Below are positions 33,706-46,889 of a stretch of DNA of 64,000 bases, piece after piece. The stretch lies in assembly GCA_018894105.1 (NCBI GenBank), contig CM032131.1:5730501-5794500 (forward strand). Reading direction: 5' to 3'. Position 1 is the stretch's first letter. Each line of letters begins with the position of its first letter. This stretch comes from Jacaranda mimosifolia. Lineage: Eukaryota > Streptophyta > Magnoliopsida > Lamiales > Bignoniaceae. The notes under the pieces are model-generated. The model was not told where the DNA came from and searched no databases. It saw only the letters and a list, made by a program, of their open reading frames with translations. Both the position numbers and the translations under genes were made by a program.

Positions 33706-34795
33706 ACCATTTTTTTGTTAATTCTTGTCTATCACAAGAAAAATATGATTGCAGAGTACGATTTTAAGAGATTTGGTCATACTATTAGCAACTAGTTCAA
33801 ACAATCTCTAAAAGCACTTCTAAAGATTAGTCCTTTGCTACTTGTAGAGCCTCAACCTGTGATGATGATTATACAAATGAAACTTCGAGGTGCTTTAAGG
33901 TAATGTTAGCAAAATAATGAGTTACATGAATTCATTTGCTTCTATTAAATTTTATATGAACTCTAGTATAATGATTACAACATATTTATGTTACAGGGTT
34001 GTCTTGGGGCTCTTGACAGTACTTATATTTTGGTTCGTATACTACAAGCGAACAAACTTGCTACAGTCTAGGAAGGGAAGTATCAGGAATTTTTTTGGCA
34101 TTTGCAACCTGAGATAAGTTTCATATATGTACTTATTGAATAGGAGGGCTCTACTAGAGGTAGTAGGGTGTCACGTGATGCAACAAACATGCCACATGGC
34201 CTAAAAGTACTGATTGGCATGTATTATTTTCTCACATAAATTATTGTACTTTGTTTGTGTTGCACATGAACATCAATCTAAACTAATATCATATTTTTTT
34301 CGTTTGTAGGAAAATACTATCTTTGTGATGCTAGATATACCAATTGTGAATATTTTTTGACTCCATATTGAGGTACTAGGTACCACGTGGATGATTGGCA
34401 TGATAGAACTTTGGCACCCCTCAAAAATGCCTGCAAATATTTCAACATGAAGCAATCTTGGGCATGCAATGTTGTTGAGATGGCGTTTGGGATTTTGAGA
34501 GTCGATGGGCCATTCTAAGAAGTACTACCTACTACTCTATTAAGATATAGAATATGATAATCTTAGCATGTACACTTTTGCACAATTATATTTGTACACA
34601 AATGCTAGTTGACCCACTCGAGCAGGATGTATTGGATGGTCATAATGGTCATGACGGCCTCGACCAGATAGATGCCAATTATACTGACATGATTAAGGGC
34701 TCGACAGAGTAGAACAATTGGCGAGATAGTTTGACTGCCAACATGTTCCAAGCATGGAGACACTCCCCTAAGCGATATAATAAATCCAATTGATA
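33706..34795 (+). pseudogene. PIF/Harbinger transposase (DDE_Tnp_4 type), broken
   Basis: The pieces read in order: YDFKRFGHTIS and LLVEPQPV (33750-33857), TSRCFK joined across a GT-AG intron (33900-33996) to GCLGALDSTYILVRI, then EGSTRGSRVSRDA and PHGLKV, a second intron ending at 34309, YYLCDARYTNC, GTRYHVDDWHD and NVVEMAFGILR. These are the motifs of plant Harbinger transposases (HARBI1 family). The three catalytic acids are present: Asp in GALDS (34015-34017), Asp in LCDAR (34327-34329) and Glu in VVEMAFG (34477-34479). Stops and frameshifts (for example before the first intron and at about 34369) disable it. Element ends were not found. Confidence 0.85.
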
Positions 34796-37269
34796 AGAAA
34801 TGTCTTAGTATGAATATGCTGTAATTTTCTTCAAGACTTAATTGTGTTTCATATATTGTGTTACTTATATTTCACAATCTGAGACATGTTTTGTCTTTTA
34901 AATAATGCATTGATATTGAAACCTAGTAATTACTTTATAGATGATATTGAAATGGTAATTGAATTACTTGGATTGCATGTTTGAAATTAGTTTTCGAGCA
35001 AATTTTATAGATTTGTGTATAGAGATGTTTTATGTGCTTGAGGGGAATATTATATATACTTGAATTGAAAATTTTGGATACGCTTGATGATGATTAAATT
35101 TGTCTATTGGTATGTTATATGTAATACTATTTTTTATATTTGTGTAAAATATATTTTATATGCTTGTAGAGATATGATTGATTGATTGAGTTCTATATAT
35201 TTCTTTGTAGAGGTGTGTTAGGAAAAGCTATTTTCTATGTATTGTATTACTTAATTTTGAGGGTGTGATTTACACTATACCACTTTAATTTTTAATTTCA
35301 ATTATTAATGATGCAGGTTATGGTGCAATTTAGGTGTTCATCTCACATCACAGATACGTTAAGCAAAGCATCCTGCATCCCTTATCATTTTTGGACCCCC
35401 TAGGAGGAAGAGACCAGGGAGCATTGTATGCATGCTTGTGCTATGCAATATAAAAAGTCCTTTGAGTTTTTTTTTAATCTATCATGTGTTATTTATTTTA
35501 CTTTTACATCTCTTTTACAGCTAATTATGTTTCGTGTTGGTGCCTTTTTCGCCAACTTCCTAATTTTATACCCATAGTTCACTTAATTCGAGTGTAAGTA
35601 TCAACTAAATGCTTGCTTCTACTATCAGTCAAGGTAACAAGAGCAATCAAATTGATTCATTGAAGTCCATAGTTAAGTTTTTCTCCATAGTCAAACACTC
35701 AACAGAAGGAGGCTCAAGTGAATGTATATAATCCTGTAAGTTGGTGTTTTTCTATTTTTGGTTTTTTATTATTCATTAAACAATTTGTGTTGTGTATCTT
35801 GACTTAAACAAATTAATGAGAGTAATTTCATCAACAATAGCATTTGAAGCTCCTTAGGTGAAGTATAAGGTTTTCTCCTCAACCAGCATACCATGAACAA
35901 CTTAGCTTGTACTTTGCTTGAACTTATACTTAAATCATTATTTCAATATATCTCTTAGTTTGTAAGTAGTATGTTGAGTTTTTCTCTTCACTAGTAGTTA
36001 TCTCAATATATTTACATAAAAAAAAATCTTATTTTTAAATATGGAAAATAGAAAATTTAATTAGAGATGTTTAGAGGTAGAGTTTCGAGATTAAAGACCA
36101 TCATGGAGATGTAATGAGCAACAGAATTTTTATGAACAATAGCTGAGTTTAGAACCAGAATGTGAGATTGATCATTGATAAATGAGAGAGAGAATTAACT
36201 AAAGATGCTTTATTTTGTAATATTTATGAATTTAGAGATGGATTTTGGTAAAAGTAGTCATAAATTAGAGATGAATTTGGAGATAACAATTGTTTCATCT
36301 TTGAATCATAGACAAAAATTTCAGTTTCGAAATTAGAAATGAGGCTTTCAGCCAAAAATTTGGAGACATATATCCCTCTCTACTTTTTTAGAGACGAAGA
36401 AAAGGATTTTAGATACCAAACAATCTCTTTTGGAAGCATAATTTGTAAACAAATATACTCTATATTAAATTTTTATAAATGTATAATTTGTGATTAAATA
36501 TGTACATATCTGCGTATATTTTCTATAGTACTTATATAAATTAGTTATTGAAAAATATTTTCTCATTTTTAAGTATTATATGTGTGTACATATATATATG
36601 TTTGAAACAGATGTAGATAAACCTAAACATACCTGTAAGCATATAATATTAATTGATATCATATTAGTTATACTTGTATGCTAAATATATATGACTGTGA
36701 ATTAGTTGTGCTATATATTTATAATATATTAAAACACCACTCCTTTAGTTCTTTGCACCCCTCAAAGACTTAAAATCCTAGACATTGTTATTTCTGTAAA
36801 GAAAGATATCCCCATTCAAAGAAAAAGTTTCTATTAGATAATTTACTAGGTAATCACGTTTAGTTTGGTGTGAGATGTAACAAGGTCAAGATTGCTCTTT
36901 TATTCCATTTATCTATATTTAAAGTTAACTCTGTGTCTTTATAAGGGAAAGAATCTTGATTATCCTTGGTGAGATTGACTTTGTACCTTTATAGCTTATA
37001 TGAGTTATCATGATTCTCCTTCCATTAATTCTTACTTTGATTTCTTGTTCAATAATGTCCTTTTCAGATTAGTGTCTTGATGCATACTACAACAATTTGT
37101 CTTTATCATGAATGGGTTTAAGTTGAGAACAACCAAGAAGGCCAAGAAAAATCAAACATGGTGAAACTACAATGGGGAATAAAGGAAAGAAAAAATATGA
37201 TGTTCAATCTCAAGCAACAAAATGTAAGGGTCTGAACACCCAAAAGTTTGTTTAGTCTATGGGACATTT
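34796..37269. other. AT-rich region after the Harbinger relic
   Basis: Probably contains the right part of the Harbinger element and other decayed DNA. Between 36190 and 36420 the words agagatg, ttagagat and ttggagata recur, a weak local repeat. No coding sequence recognised. Confidence 0.4.
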
Positions 37270-38454
37270 TGTTGGAATAGTGCCCCGCAGCCAATTAGAT
37301 AGGCATGTAAACTATTTCACTTGTGATACAATTTTGATTGAATGATATTCATATTTCAATGGCTATATTTATCTTATGCTTAATTTACTTCATTAGCATT
37401 TGGTTGAAGCCCTTTGATCACACAAGACTATGGGACTTGTTCATGCACTGGGTGGTGATCATGAAACAAGTCTTACACAGTCATGATCTTAAAATATTCC
37501 AAGTTGTAAAATATTATGAGATAGGGTATCTAAGATTCGGATAAACTTGCACTAACGATGCATAAATCCAAAGGGTTGGATATTGCTCTATTTCATGAGC
37601 AATCATGTTAGACTTGGGTACATGTTAGTGGGTGCTTGTTAGAGAACAAGTTCACTGAAGGCCTGCATGGAGAATCCACTAGATAGCAGTAATGGCAAGT
37701 TCTCCAGCTTACGCTAGTGTATATAATTAGTCCTTGACCTGAGGATCCATGGTAACCTTGTGTTTAGGTTCTCATGCTTTGACTCTTCCCTGACGACTTT
37801 GTGGGTCATCCGAGTTAAGCTTGGGTATGAGCTACTTGGACATGGAGGTTCGTGAGATCTAAGATGGGATATATCTCCTTGTTATTGTGAAGGGCGAGTG
37901 CATCTCCTATGTATTCTATAATGATCGATTCCAGAAAATCCTTGCACAAGATAGTATAATAATTTGGAAAAGGAGTTTTCCAAAGATGAGGTTATAAAAT
38001 GGAATCGAACATTGGGAATAGAATCATAGTTATCGAGGCTATTAGGGAGCTGGCAAATATCTTGCCCTATGCCTCTTTCGGGGAGATAGGAGACGAAAGG
38101 ATCGTATTTCCATGGCAAATGTATAGCTAGAATGGTTCTGCAAGAGTATATTTATTTCGGCCAATTAGTTGGGCTCCATGGGCTTGAGGTTGGACGTCAA
38201 CCATGGAGGTTAGGTACTCTTCCATTAATAGAGATTAATCGAATTGAGTTATTAGTTTTAAGGAGTTTAAACTAATGTGAATATTTCGATATTTTAAATA
38301 TCACAAATGAATGGTAGAACCTAATGAGTCACATACAAAAGCCAATAGGAAGTCCTATTTGATTAAGGAAATCTTCTAAGAGTTAGAAAACTCCACTTAA
38401 CAGATTTTATGGAGGAAAAACGGTTGGCTAAGTTTTTGTCATTTTGGCTTGATT

Positions 38455-38660
38455 AATTTAATTGTTAAATTAATCATAATATTTAAGGAGTTAAATTAGA
38501 CCAATTAAATTAAGGAGTTAATTTAATTGGTTCCATATGACTGTCAATTGGTCAACTTAAAGAGTTAAGTTAACACGTTCTACCTTAAACAGTTAAGTTA
38601 GTTGACTTAAAGAGTTAAGTCAAGATTAATTAATTAAATTATGGGTTAATTTAATTAATG
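38455..38660. repeat. Cluster of short gagttaa repeats upstream of the TATA box
   Basis: The word taaggagttaa or taaagagttaagt recurs at least five times, mixed with ttaattaaatta words. It lies 200-400 bp upstream of the TATA box at 38871. Confidence 0.65.
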
Positions 38661-38833
38661 TTCAGAATTATTTTGCAGGAAAATTCAAAATGAAAGAGTT
38701 CATTTGGAGTGCATTTAGAATTTATTTGGATGATATTTCATGAGATGAAATGAATATTCCAAATGAAATTTAAATGCAAGTGAAATTAACATTTCACATG
38801 CAACTTGCCTTGCAAGTTGGCGCCAACCTCATG

Positions 38834-38865
38834 GGAGGTGTGATGCAAATCGGCATCACACCTCC
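38834..38865. promoter_or_regulatory. Perfect 13-bp inverted repeat just upstream of a TATA box
   Basis: ggaggtgtgatgc at 38834-38846 and its exact reverse complement at 38853-38865 are separated by 6 nt. The TATA box begins 5 bp further on at 38871. Position suggests a regulatory palindrome of the LTR promoter; a hairpin is also possible. Confidence 0.65.
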
Positions 38866-38870
38866 ATCCC

Positions 38871-38880
38871 TATAAATAGG
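38871..38880 (+). promoter_or_regulatory. TATA box of LTR-like sequence
   Basis: tataaatagg following a pyrimidine-rich cctccatccc stretch, a canonical plant core promoter. Confidence 0.65.
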
Positions 38881-39450
38881 AGTGAGGTGGTCGGCCAAGC
38901 AGGCTTGCACATTCTAATTGTTAGATTCTCATTTTCCCTCCAATTTGTGTGATTCACTCATGTGTTGAAGTCTCACACTTTCTTCTTCACCATCCTTCCT
39001 AAATTTCGGCCTTCACCATTTTTCTTCTCTCCTTGGTATTCCAGCTGACTAAGGACTGATTGAGATTTGCTTATGGTGTGTGGATCATCACATTAGAGGC
39101 TAGACAATTGGATAGCTTTGCTATTGGAAGATCCACTGCAGGCCAGAAAATTTGGAGCATCTTTTTCAGATCTTGCTGGATTCATTTTATGTTAAAAATT
39201 TTACTAGAGCTTCCCCAAGGTGTTGAGGAGGTTGCATCCAAATTTAAGCTAGATCGGAGGTGTTTTGGTTGGTCAAAAGTTGTCGAGTTGCCACTATGCC
39301 AGAGGAAGACAACTTTGAGGTGTTCAAGCCTTTCTTCCATTCTACCTTGGATTTTTTAGCATTCAAGGTACTTATCTTCTTCCAAATCCATTTTACAGCA
39401 TGATTGATCCTTGGGAGGTGTGTAGTCAAGTTTTTATTTAGCTTTATTTG

Positions 39451-41565
39451 CTTTATTTTATGGATCTTTGTACTACACACTCCTTCAAATTTTTAGGAGG
39501 CAAGATGTTCCTAAATGTAGGAATATCTCAGGAAGCACTTTTAGGATTTCTAGCATATCTTCCCACTGCTGGTAATTATGTGTTATCTTTACCAATAGAT
39601 GGTTTTGTACCTGGCAATTCTTTTTCACTTCTTTTGAAATATAATCATATTGTTCTAATATCATCTTCCTCTCTTTGTGCATAGTTCGTTCACCCTATTC
39701 ATGAGAAAGCATTTTACTAACAGTGGAATATAAAAGGAACCTAAAAGAGGAATATGATTATTATTTGTCTTGCATGATAATATGATAATATGCATCAAAT
39801 TGAACTATGGATATCTATTCAGAGACTCGTATATTCGATTTTCATGCATGTTGGTTGCCTTCATCAAATAAGAAATTTGAAGGTTGAAGAACTGGTCAAG
39901 CAGTTCATATGTTAGTATTTATGTACTATCGAGTTGAGTTACTTGTCTGGAAAAAAAATATTAGAAATATTTGCTCATATCATGAAATTTTTGTTATGGT
40001 GAAATTACTTGAAACTTGGCAGCTTAAATATGCCTTTGCTAGAGTAGTGATTGTCATTCCTAGATTTGAATTTGGACCATGTCTATTCACATTGAAGTTA
40101 TGATCTATGCAAGTAATTTTGTTTTGTAGTTATGCACAAGTGATGCTATTAACTTTCTTTTCGCCAGAAAGCATTGGTTAGTACTTGTGTTTACTGACGA
40201 ATATCATTCTCTTTCTAACAATCATGAATCTAAGGAAGTCAAGTTGCAGGCCTCAAGCTCGCTCTCATTGTAGGTTAATGCCAATATAATATTTTCTACT
40301 TACAATTGTTTCAAGATACTAAAATTTTTGTTGCTTGTATCACATCTTACTGCACCTAATGAAACAGGCAAAGACTCTTCAAACCATAACCCAAGTTGTG
40401 TAATATGTGGACACAATTAATTTGCATGGGTAAGTTATATATACTTGTTAAGACATGCTCCTTATAATGATGAAGAAAGGAAGAATATGTTAATATAATG
40501 TCATCTGCAGGCATGATTCTTTTTATAAAGCTGAATGTTTTTTGATAAATACTGATCCTAAACTTTTTACTTCTTATGCTACCAGGTTAAAAGAGGGAGT
40601 TATACTTCAAAAGTAATACCTTTTCCTTTTTTTTTTTTTTTTTTTTTTGTTCTTTTCAATATAGTAATTCCTCAAGAAGTCCACGCAAGTGCCTTTTGTG
40701 CTAAAACAAAACCTTCTGTGTTGGGATCTTGCATTCATAAGACAAGAGTTGAAATGAGATTAAAAGAAGGTAGCCTAAAATTTACTATGTCATGCCAATT
40801 TTACCACACCAAACTGTATAAGTTCGACTTAATCTTGATTCTGATACTCGTTATATAATACTTATCTAGTTTGCCTATTGTTCCACTTTTATACATTACG
40901 TTAATTCAGTAATGATGTCCTGTAAGGCAGTGATAGTGACCAAAATATTAGAATTTGGGATCCAATAATTAGTGTGTGTTATCTAATTATTTTGAAAAGT
41001 TTGCATTATATTTGTAAATGGTGGAACACATATAGACTAACTACTACATTATTTTTTTACTATTTCAGATTCAAGGATGTATTACAAGAGCTATATGAAG
41101 AAAAATGGCATGAAATTTGAAGAACATTCAATATAATTATGTTATTCTATGATTTACAGTAACTTTATATAATGAATTTTATACTAGATTTTCCATTTTA
41201 TGGATCTTTTGTCATTAGATTGGATACTGAAATTGCTTACATTGATTAGTCGAGATATTTTTATTCTTAGGCACAAATGAGTAAAAACATATAACCATTT
41301 ATTGTCCATGTATTGGTTGACATAGTTGATTTATAGTTATTAGCTATAATTTAGTTTGTAATCACTATTTAGCTACTAATTGTGCTAGAAACCAATTTCA
41401 ATTATTCCTGCAAGCATTATTTTACACCAATATTAAAATTACTGCAATCAATTATTTCATTGTTAAAAAATATTCTTTAGCAATGATACTTTACTGTCAT
41501 AATATGGTCACTAAAATATGTTGAATAACACAGCTATTGTAACCATTTAAAAACTATTGCAACCG
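39451..41565. other. AT-rich region without recognised genes
   Basis: Contains a poly-T run at about 40627-40648. Open frames at 39060-39359 and 39448-39684 (+) show no family features. It may include the interior of the CACTA-type element whose right end is at 42031. Confidence 0.4.
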
Positions 41566-41750
41566 ATAATGTGGTTGCTAAAAGTTCAATTTTTAGCAAT
41601 CAAAATAATATGGTCATTGTATGTGTAATAATGTGGTTGCTAAAAGTTCAAATTTTAGCAATTAAAACAATGTGGTTACTATACGCCTAATAATGTGTTT
41701 GCTAAAAGTTCAACTTTTAGCAATCAAAATAATGTGGTCACTATATGCAT
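41566..41750 (+). repeat. Three tandem 62-bp repeats, subterminal in a CACTA-type element
   Basis: Units begin ataatgtggttgctaaaag at 41566, 41628 and 41690. Each contains a short palindrome (gctaaaagttcaa..ttttagcaa) and ends with a gtggtcactat-like phrase. The same words (ggtcact, tagcaacca) continue toward 42031. Confidence 0.8.
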
Positions 41751-42031
41751 AATTACAGCGACTGCAATAATGTTACAGAAACCATGATATTTGATATTAG
41801 CGGGTGAAAATTTTGCTGCTATTTATTCCATGTTTAGTGGCCATTATTTGTGGTCACTAAACATGCAGTTTTAGCGTCTATATTAATAACTCGTCACTGG
41901 GTGCTTTTAGTAGCTATCCTGTTCTGACCACCGCGACCAATGTTATTTTGGTCACTACAAATTCTAGCAACCATTTTGTAACTTTTAGCTACCACTAGCA
42001 ATGGTCATTGAAATCAATTTTTCTTATAGTG
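41566..42031. mobile_element. Right end of a CACTA (En/Spm) type transposon
   Basis: Read inward from 42031 the sequence is CACTATAAGAAAAATTG, the standard CACTA terminus, followed by subterminal copies of short words (tggtcact, gctaccact, tagcaacc) and the 62-bp repeats, as expected for subterminal transposase sites. The left end, the 3-bp duplication and any transposase were not found, so the start given is only that of the visible repeats. Confidence 0.65.
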
Positions 42032-43978
42032 CATAAAGCTTGGCCAAATTATTCTAGAATGATGCTGACGAAGGATTACTATCCACATGTGAAGGAATAT
42101 CCACATGGACAACCACATTGTTGTGCACTTCCTAGCTTGGTATGTTACTCATAGTATCTGAAATTTTTATTATCTCAGGATCAGCAAATAGATTAACCTG
42201 CTTAGGATGGCCAACAATGTGGCAGAACTCCGTTAATTGATATTTCCCTTTCTTCATGTATGCCTCCCCAATTAGGTGTTTTTACATAGGATATAACTAA
42301 ATTAGATATACTAATATATGGATCAAATCTAAAATACATGGAAACATTGCCACAAAATAAATTGGTTAATTATCAAATGATTAAAAGGTATATAGAATTG
42401 AAGAAGATATTAACAGAGCAACATAGTCCCAAATGTAAGGGCCGACTATAACAACATTATTCTTCTCATCGTAGGTCATAGGAGAAAGCAATATCAAAAA
42501 TTCGAATATGGCATATCTATGTTATAATTTGTTGAATTACATGCTTGCTTCTTTATAAGTAAAGTTGTTCCCAAACTTTTTGTCAACTGAGTGATAGAGG
42601 AACGGATGGCTACAACATTCGATCGACTGATTATTTTTTCACGTAGTCAAGCAAACTCCGCAAGTTACTTGATAAATTGTTATTCAAATTCCTTGATGCA
42701 TGGTGGAGGGTACAAAATATGATCTTGATATCAGGGGTTTCTTGGAGCCATGAGATGTTAACAACAAAAGCAATTGCAGGAGGAAATGATCTTTTAAGTG
42801 CGACCCTGTGGGATGATTGATATATATACAAGAAACATATTCTATTTCTTAGTCCTGCACTAGAAACAAATATGAGGAAAATGACTAAAGCTTCCAACAT
42901 GTCACGCAAAGTGACACAATAACAGCCTTCAAAGCAATTTGGATAAGAAAATCCGAAATGGATTTTATCATTAGGTTTTTCATTCACTTCACTATTGTCG
43001 ATAGACGTAAGTTATCAAAGTTGCAGTTGGATCTTAAAGTGCACTCTACTACATGTATCCTATTAAGCCAAATGTGTGCAGATGCCGTCTACAATTGAAT
43101 AACATTATCTTTTATATAGATACAAGGGCTGGTCAGAGATGATGGTATGGAAGTTTCCTGTACGAAATCAATAATACGAATAGATGAGATATATGCAAAT
43201 ATAGCAAAAGTCAAGGAGGAAATAATGGCAATCAATTATGTTTTAATTTTTTATCTAGTAGACATGTATGAGAGTTATACCCAAGAATATAGTATTAGGC
43301 TTTGTTGTATATAAATGACACTAGATATAATATAAATATGTAATTGAATTATGGACTAAGGCTCGAATTTATGTAGTTAGTCCTTAAGGTTTATGAGCAT
43401 CCACCTTCACATCAATTGCAATTTCGAAGGGAAAATTTACAATTTGGTATTACATGTTTGTGTGAAACTTACACCAAGGTGACTTCAATTGTTTCGTTAG
43501 CAACCTATAAAATGTGATATAGTAAATCTACTCAATTTTAGTTTAACAAGGCGTTAATATAATAATGCATTAGGTGATGCAAATGTCATTCATGTGGCAA
43601 CAAAATTACTTTTGAAATACAATGCAGCACCTCTTGATTCTATATATCTTTTAGTCAAGATGAACATATATAAGGTGATAGAGTGTCTTCACTAAATTAC
43701 ATATGCTTTTCTTTTTCAGTTTAAGAATCAAAGTATTGAGATATATATATATATTTGAGTATAACCTCAGTCCCCAATCTTTAATTTTTAATATGAATAT
43801 TTGCTAGTTACGATGTTCTTTCCTTGAGATAACAAGGAAGATGATTTTGAAATGTAACCATGCACTGTAATTGAACAAATATAACTTAAACATAAGCATA
43901 AGAATTTTAAGTTAAACACTTATGCATAATATTATATATACATGATTGCATCAAGGAAAAAAAAAAAGAAAAAAAAGA
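42032..43978. other. Region with a minus-strand unknown frame (42631-42987)
   Basis: The minus-strand frame of 118 codons contains RVALKRSFPPAIAFVVNISW and LSSNLRSLLDYVKK; it reads like real protein more than chance, but I do not recognise a family. The rest is AT-rich. Confidence 0.35.
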
Positions 43979-44440
43979 CTATGAAAAATGATAACATAAG
44001 TCAATACATTGATAAAGTTCCATTACATATATAACTAAACAACTGGTTATGCCTACACATTCATAATGACTTCGTCTACTCAATTCACATAAAGTGCCAT
44101 GAACCTTATGTAGCACAAGCTTACCAAGAACCAAGCCTATCAACAAGCCAACAAATGCAACAATGACAAAGCAACCATATATGGCACACCCACTAAAGAG
44201 CATTGAAGACTTTGTGTAAGTGTTAGCAAATTGCAATGCTTCGGGTTGTAATTTGTGCATGTTATTAACTAATGGTCCTATACATGAACTCTTGCTCCCC
44301 GACACAAATCCACCAAATAAAATAGTCATCGTGATGATTTCCCTTTGGGCATTTGTAAACCACCTTCCTAGATTTTTACTTGTCTTAAATTGTCAAAGCA
44401 CATTTGGACCTTCACCATAAAGGCATTGAGGTGATGACTT
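43979..44440 (-). pseudogene. Unknown membrane-protein-like fragment
   Basis: The minus-strand open frame 44329-43979, with in-frame continuation upstream (GRWFTNAQREI just before the Met), reads LFGGFVSGSKSSCIGPLVNN, NTYTKSSMLFSGCAIYG and a hydrophobic stretch IVAFVGLLIGLVLGKLVL. This looks like the C-terminal part of a protein with one or two membrane segments. A stop lies upstream of GRWFT. I do not recognise the family; it could be a captured or decayed gene fragment. Confidence 0.35.
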
Positions 44441-46187
44441 GAGAATCGTTATACCTTACAAACTTTGTAGCATAAAACAATTATATAAATTACTTAAATC
44501 ATTGGATTGATTCTCAACTTAAGCCAAGTTTGGGAGCATATTCTTTTACTGCATAGTCCATTAAATTATAAAGTTGGAAAAACTTAATTTCTAAAATAAG
44601 CAGTGCTCACACTTTACAAACGTAGGATAAGTGACTTGCAATCTATTTGCAGTTAACTTGTAACAAAGAAATCTCAAAACAAAAGAAAAATGCAATATAA
44701 ATAAAGCCATCAATAATCTTGGCGAAAAAACCCCATAAATTATAACAGAAAAAAGAACCAAAAACAAGAATTATTTAACTCAGGACTTGTTGTGGATTAT
44801 ATAATAGATTTCATTCTTCAAACATTGACCTTATTTCTTACAACAATTTTTTTTTTAAACTTTGAACTATTCTTCAGTGCACAACTACGATGCCCACTTC
44901 AACCCTATCCACAACAAATAAATGATGAAGAATAAAAGATAATGAGAACTAATTTGGGGAGATTTTCTTTTTTGTCCATATGAAAAAACTAGGGCTTCCT
45001 TTGTTGCTACTGAGAGGACACAGCTGAAAATGAGTTTCTTCATATTGGGGATCTGTGGGATGAATTCTGAATTCTTCGATGTGTCATATGTTGGATTTGA
45101 GGGCATATTTGAATTTTTCTCTCAAGTCATAAGGATAATAGTGTAAACTTACGTTAGTAAATGCATAATCATAGGGATGAGATTACACATCTCTCCCCCA
45201 TATCCAAGATCTGAATATAGATTAATTTGTGCTACAGAAGCGAGCTTGTACTAAAATATGAGCCGACCTACATCTTTGATCTTTCTCATCAAACAAACAA
45301 TTAGGTCAGATTATGGATTCTTATCTCACTAAATCAATCCTATCAAACATAGCCATAATTTATATATATAAAGAATAATCATCAATTACAGATTGGTCGT
45401 AGTGAAAGTTAGATACGAGAGAATCTATTGTCGGTATAAATTTTTCATATCTAATGCCCTAAACTCAAATAATAATCTCCACAATTATAACACTCCAAAT
45501 ATTGCATCATATCACCATTTTGAATCATTTAGTTTGATTTATAATTCATCTAATGGATAAAAAACAAATATATGTAATTTATATCTAAATATTTGTATTT
45601 GAATTCGATTAGAACTACTATGGAAAAGTTGTGTAAAATATAGAACAAAATGTTGAAGCTTTCCATTTGGATTGAGGTTGTTTTTTGGTGAAATAATCAA
45701 ATAGGCTTCTTCACTAACTAAGAATTGCAAAGATACAATTTAGCAAATAAACTCTACATGTTTTTGACTAAAATTGGAGTATTTCTGTCAAGTACGTGTG
45801 CAGAACTTTTTTGGTAATCTCTCTATTATTGTAGCATGAATATTTATAGCATTATATGAGATTTTTAAATCTTGTTTGAGTTATTTGAACTACAGGTCCG
45901 ATTCATATTTTATTCAGTAATTTATGGCTTTATGCTTTTATAGATGGATTATTTTTATATACGTATCTTGTTTTAAAAAATTAAATAGTAAATTGCCAGA
46001 ACATGAAATATTTCCTCCTATCTGCTCTTGTTGCGTACTTTTTGTCCAGTCATCTCGCATACATCTATATTTAAGGAAACTTGATTACAAAATGTTGTAA
46101 ATATAGAGGAGAAATTAGCTAAAATTAGATAAAAGATGTGCAATTTTGTAGCATATTAAGGAGGTCATGGGGCAAGGCATTTTTAGG
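44441..46187. other. AT-rich intergenic DNA
   Basis: A minus-strand frame at 44885-45106 has no recognisable features. No repeats or motifs that I can support. Confidence 0.4.
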
Positions 46188-46889
46188 TAGGAATGGCAAT
46201 GGGGCAGGTTGAGGCGGGTTTTCACCCAACCTTAACCCATCCCGCAGATGTTTGATAGTCTCCCAACCTGCCCCTACCCACCCACATGTTTTAGGAGTAA
46301 AAACCTACACCCTACCAAGAATTTATATGTATAACCTGAACTCTACCCAATTCTACCAGCACCTAATTATAAATTTTATTGAATATTATGTACTATATAA
46401 TTAACAAAATACTAACAGTTAATTAAAATATCATATAATTAACTATTAAAAGATGCATTCTTTTAAAATAAAATCAACATGAAAAAAATTAGTTCAAGTC
46501 AAAGTTAAACAATAGTACAAATCAATTTAGCTAAATTAAACAATAAAAAAAAGTTAAAGATCAACAAGCAATATACTAGGTAATGAGAAAAGAATGAATA
46601 CTAATAGGTACCAAGTTATGAGACTAAAAAAATTATATTTAAGATTAGATGATTATATATATTTTTGTTAAAATTTTATAAAATTTTAAATATATATATA
46701 ATATAGATAAACATTTCGGGTCGAGGTGGGGCGGGTTTGCTAGAAATTCAAATCCAACCCGCCTCGCAGGTATTAATATATAAACCCGCCCCACCTCGCC
46801 CTGCCCATTGCAAGGCAGGTTTTCCACCCACCCTAATCAGATCGGGCAGGAGCGGATACCCGCAAATCAGATACAAAATGCCATCCCTA
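46188..46889. mobile_element. Non-autonomous hAT element (GGCGGG/CCCGCC word repeats)
   Basis: A perfect 8-bp target duplication, tttttagg, flanks it at 46180-46187 and 46890-46897. The left end is TAGGAATGGCAATGGGGC; the right end reversed is TAGGGATGGCATTTTG. Near both ends GC-rich words (gcgggt, acccgcc, ggcaggt, acctgcc) recur in both orientations, while the centre is AT-rich. No coding. Confidence 0.9.

Larger units (their letters stand above)
37270..39450 (+). mobile_element. LTR-like sequence, probable solo LTR, right boundary uncertain
   Basis: Starts TGTTGGAATAGTGCCCC, a common plant LTR opening, and carries a strong TATA box (tataaatagg, 38871-38880) about 1.6 kb in, with no protein coding around it. 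The text around 37730-37860 (cctgaggatcc, gactcttccct, gtgggtcatccgagt) resembles repeats common in plant LTRs. I could not fix the right end or a target duplication, so the type (copia or gypsy) and extent are tentative. Confidence 0.45.

Noticed and set aside
37085..42031. A full CACTA element starting at the tactacaacaatttgtc near 37086
   Set aside because: The 3-bp flanks (gca and cat) do not match and the terminal CACTA is altered; only the right end is supported.
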